Assembly: GCF_005239225.2 (NCBI RefSeq)
Contig: NC_133284.1
Location: forward strand, 2,013,770-2,077,769
Source of the DNA: Populus alba
Taxonomy: Eukaryota; Streptophyta; Magnoliopsida; Malpighiales; Salicaceae
Direction of reading: 5' to 3'
DNA length: 64,000 nt
Part shown: positions 63,307 to 64,000 of the stretch, in pieces
Layout of the letters: each line of letters begins with the position of its first letter
Position numbering within the stretch: the stretch's first letter is position 1
Translations under genes and position numbers: made by a program
The notes under the pieces: model-generated
Told to the model about the DNA's origin: nothing
The model's input: the letters and a program-made list of their open reading frames with translations, nothing else
The model's database searches: none

Positions 63307-64000
63307 CTACGCATTCAAGCCATGCTCTCAGATGAAAAACCACCAGAGAAGAAAAACCAATATATATTTTAACACATAGTTGCCAGCTTGACCATATCTT
63401 AAAGTAAAGACAGGTAGAAAGGAGAATCCAAATTTAAATAAACTAGGAAAGATGCTACAGGCTTGTTTTTAGATATATCTGCGCTTACTAAAAGTAAAAG
63501 TTATATGCTGGAGTTGCTCTTCGTTGGCGTTTCAGGATAGACCGACGATGCAAGAGAAAAATATATATAATTTTCGTTGGCGTTCTCATATCTCATATGT
63601 CCCAACTATCTTTATCTTTTCTATATATTTTAAGAGCTAATATTCATCGAAATAACACTTTATAATTATCATTATATATAAACATAGGTTTTCTGACCTG
63701 AAGTTTGATTATGATCATAACCTAACATGGGCTTATACTTTCAAAAGTCAAGATTAAAAAAAAAAAACCAGACCAATGCATTTTTTACTTGAACTGTAAT
63801 GCTAACAGACTAGGCAAGGTACACTGCTTAATTAGGCTTTTCATGTGCAAACACTAGTTTGCTGATCAGGGTTTGATGAAGAATATTCATATGACCCGTG
63901 TAATTTCAGGTTTTACATTCCTGACAATGTGTGAAACACAAATTCCAAGGAACAAAAAGCATAATGCCTTTGTAGTTCAATCACATAAAGAGAGCTACTG
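63307..64000 (-). other. Intron of the WIP gene, 5' part beyond window
   Basis: There is no frame encoding a WIP N terminus or the first finger's Cys pair in this stretch on the minus strand. It is AT-rich and is best read as the single intron of the WIP gene running past the window end, so the intron exceeds 690 bp. Confidence 0.65.

Overview
This is a nuclear plant DNA window, AT-rich and intron-bearing. It most likely comes from a woody rosid, and the Salicaceae (Populus or Salix) are my best guess. That guess rests on the gene content and on the style of the dispersed repeats: short tRNA-derived SINEs, tiny LTR elements with an initiator-Met-like primer site, and MITEs with GTGTTTGG-type ends. 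No bacterial, organellar or viral gene was recognised.

Seven protein genes can be supported. From left to right they are: (1) an intronless AGC-family kinase of the UNICORN/UCN-like type (minus, 12948-14258); (2) a PLETHORA1/2-type double-AP2 transcription factor with nine coding exons, one only 9 nt long (plus, 31270-33809); (3) a PRELI/MSF1-domain lipid-transfer protein (plus, 36250-36807); (4) an A20/AN1 stress-associated zinc-finger protein (minus, 38943-39461, with a 1.6-kb 5' UTR intron); (5) a NEK kinase closest to Arabidopsis NEK5 (plus, 47595-51373, 13 coding exons, 566 aa); (6) a GufA-type ZIP zinc transporter like ZTP29 (plus, 54832-60436, 12 coding exons, 276 aa); and (7) the last exon of a WIP-domain C2H2 zinc-finger gene (minus, 62896-63306) whose first exon lies beyond the right edge. 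Exon joins were worked out by hand from reading frame, GT/AG sites and family alignment from memory. All of them close in frame.

The gene order is itself informative. As I recall the Arabidopsis maps, UCNL-PLT1-NEK5-ZTP29-WIP4 lie together on chromosome 3 (At3g20830-At3g20880) and UCN-PLT2-SAP2-WIP5 on chromosome 1 (At1g51170-At1g51220). This window carries the union of both lists in one compatible order, as expected for the unfractionated ancestral block. The PRELI gene is the exception. The genes do not form a pathway, although UCN, PLT and WIP relatives all act in root or ovule development.

The rest is intergenic and repeat-rich. A 3-kb AT-rich array at 7.4-10.5 kb includes two tandem copies of about 1.05 kb, each with a strong hairpin. 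About 17 kb of gene-free DNA separates the divergent UCN-like and PLT genes and probably holds PLT regulatory DNA. SINE, TRIM and MITE copies are scattered throughout, and two related blocks of about 500 bp lie at 52.1 and 53.2 kb.

The most notable observations are these: a diverged, frame-compatible second copy of the ZTP29 first exon, exactly 64 nt long, inside intron 1 and next to a duplicated block of about 520 bp; a WIP stop codon that appears to lie inside a TRIM LTR; a GC-rich hairpin in NEK intron 4; and the merged synteny block. I saw no clear sign of an entirely new molecular system.
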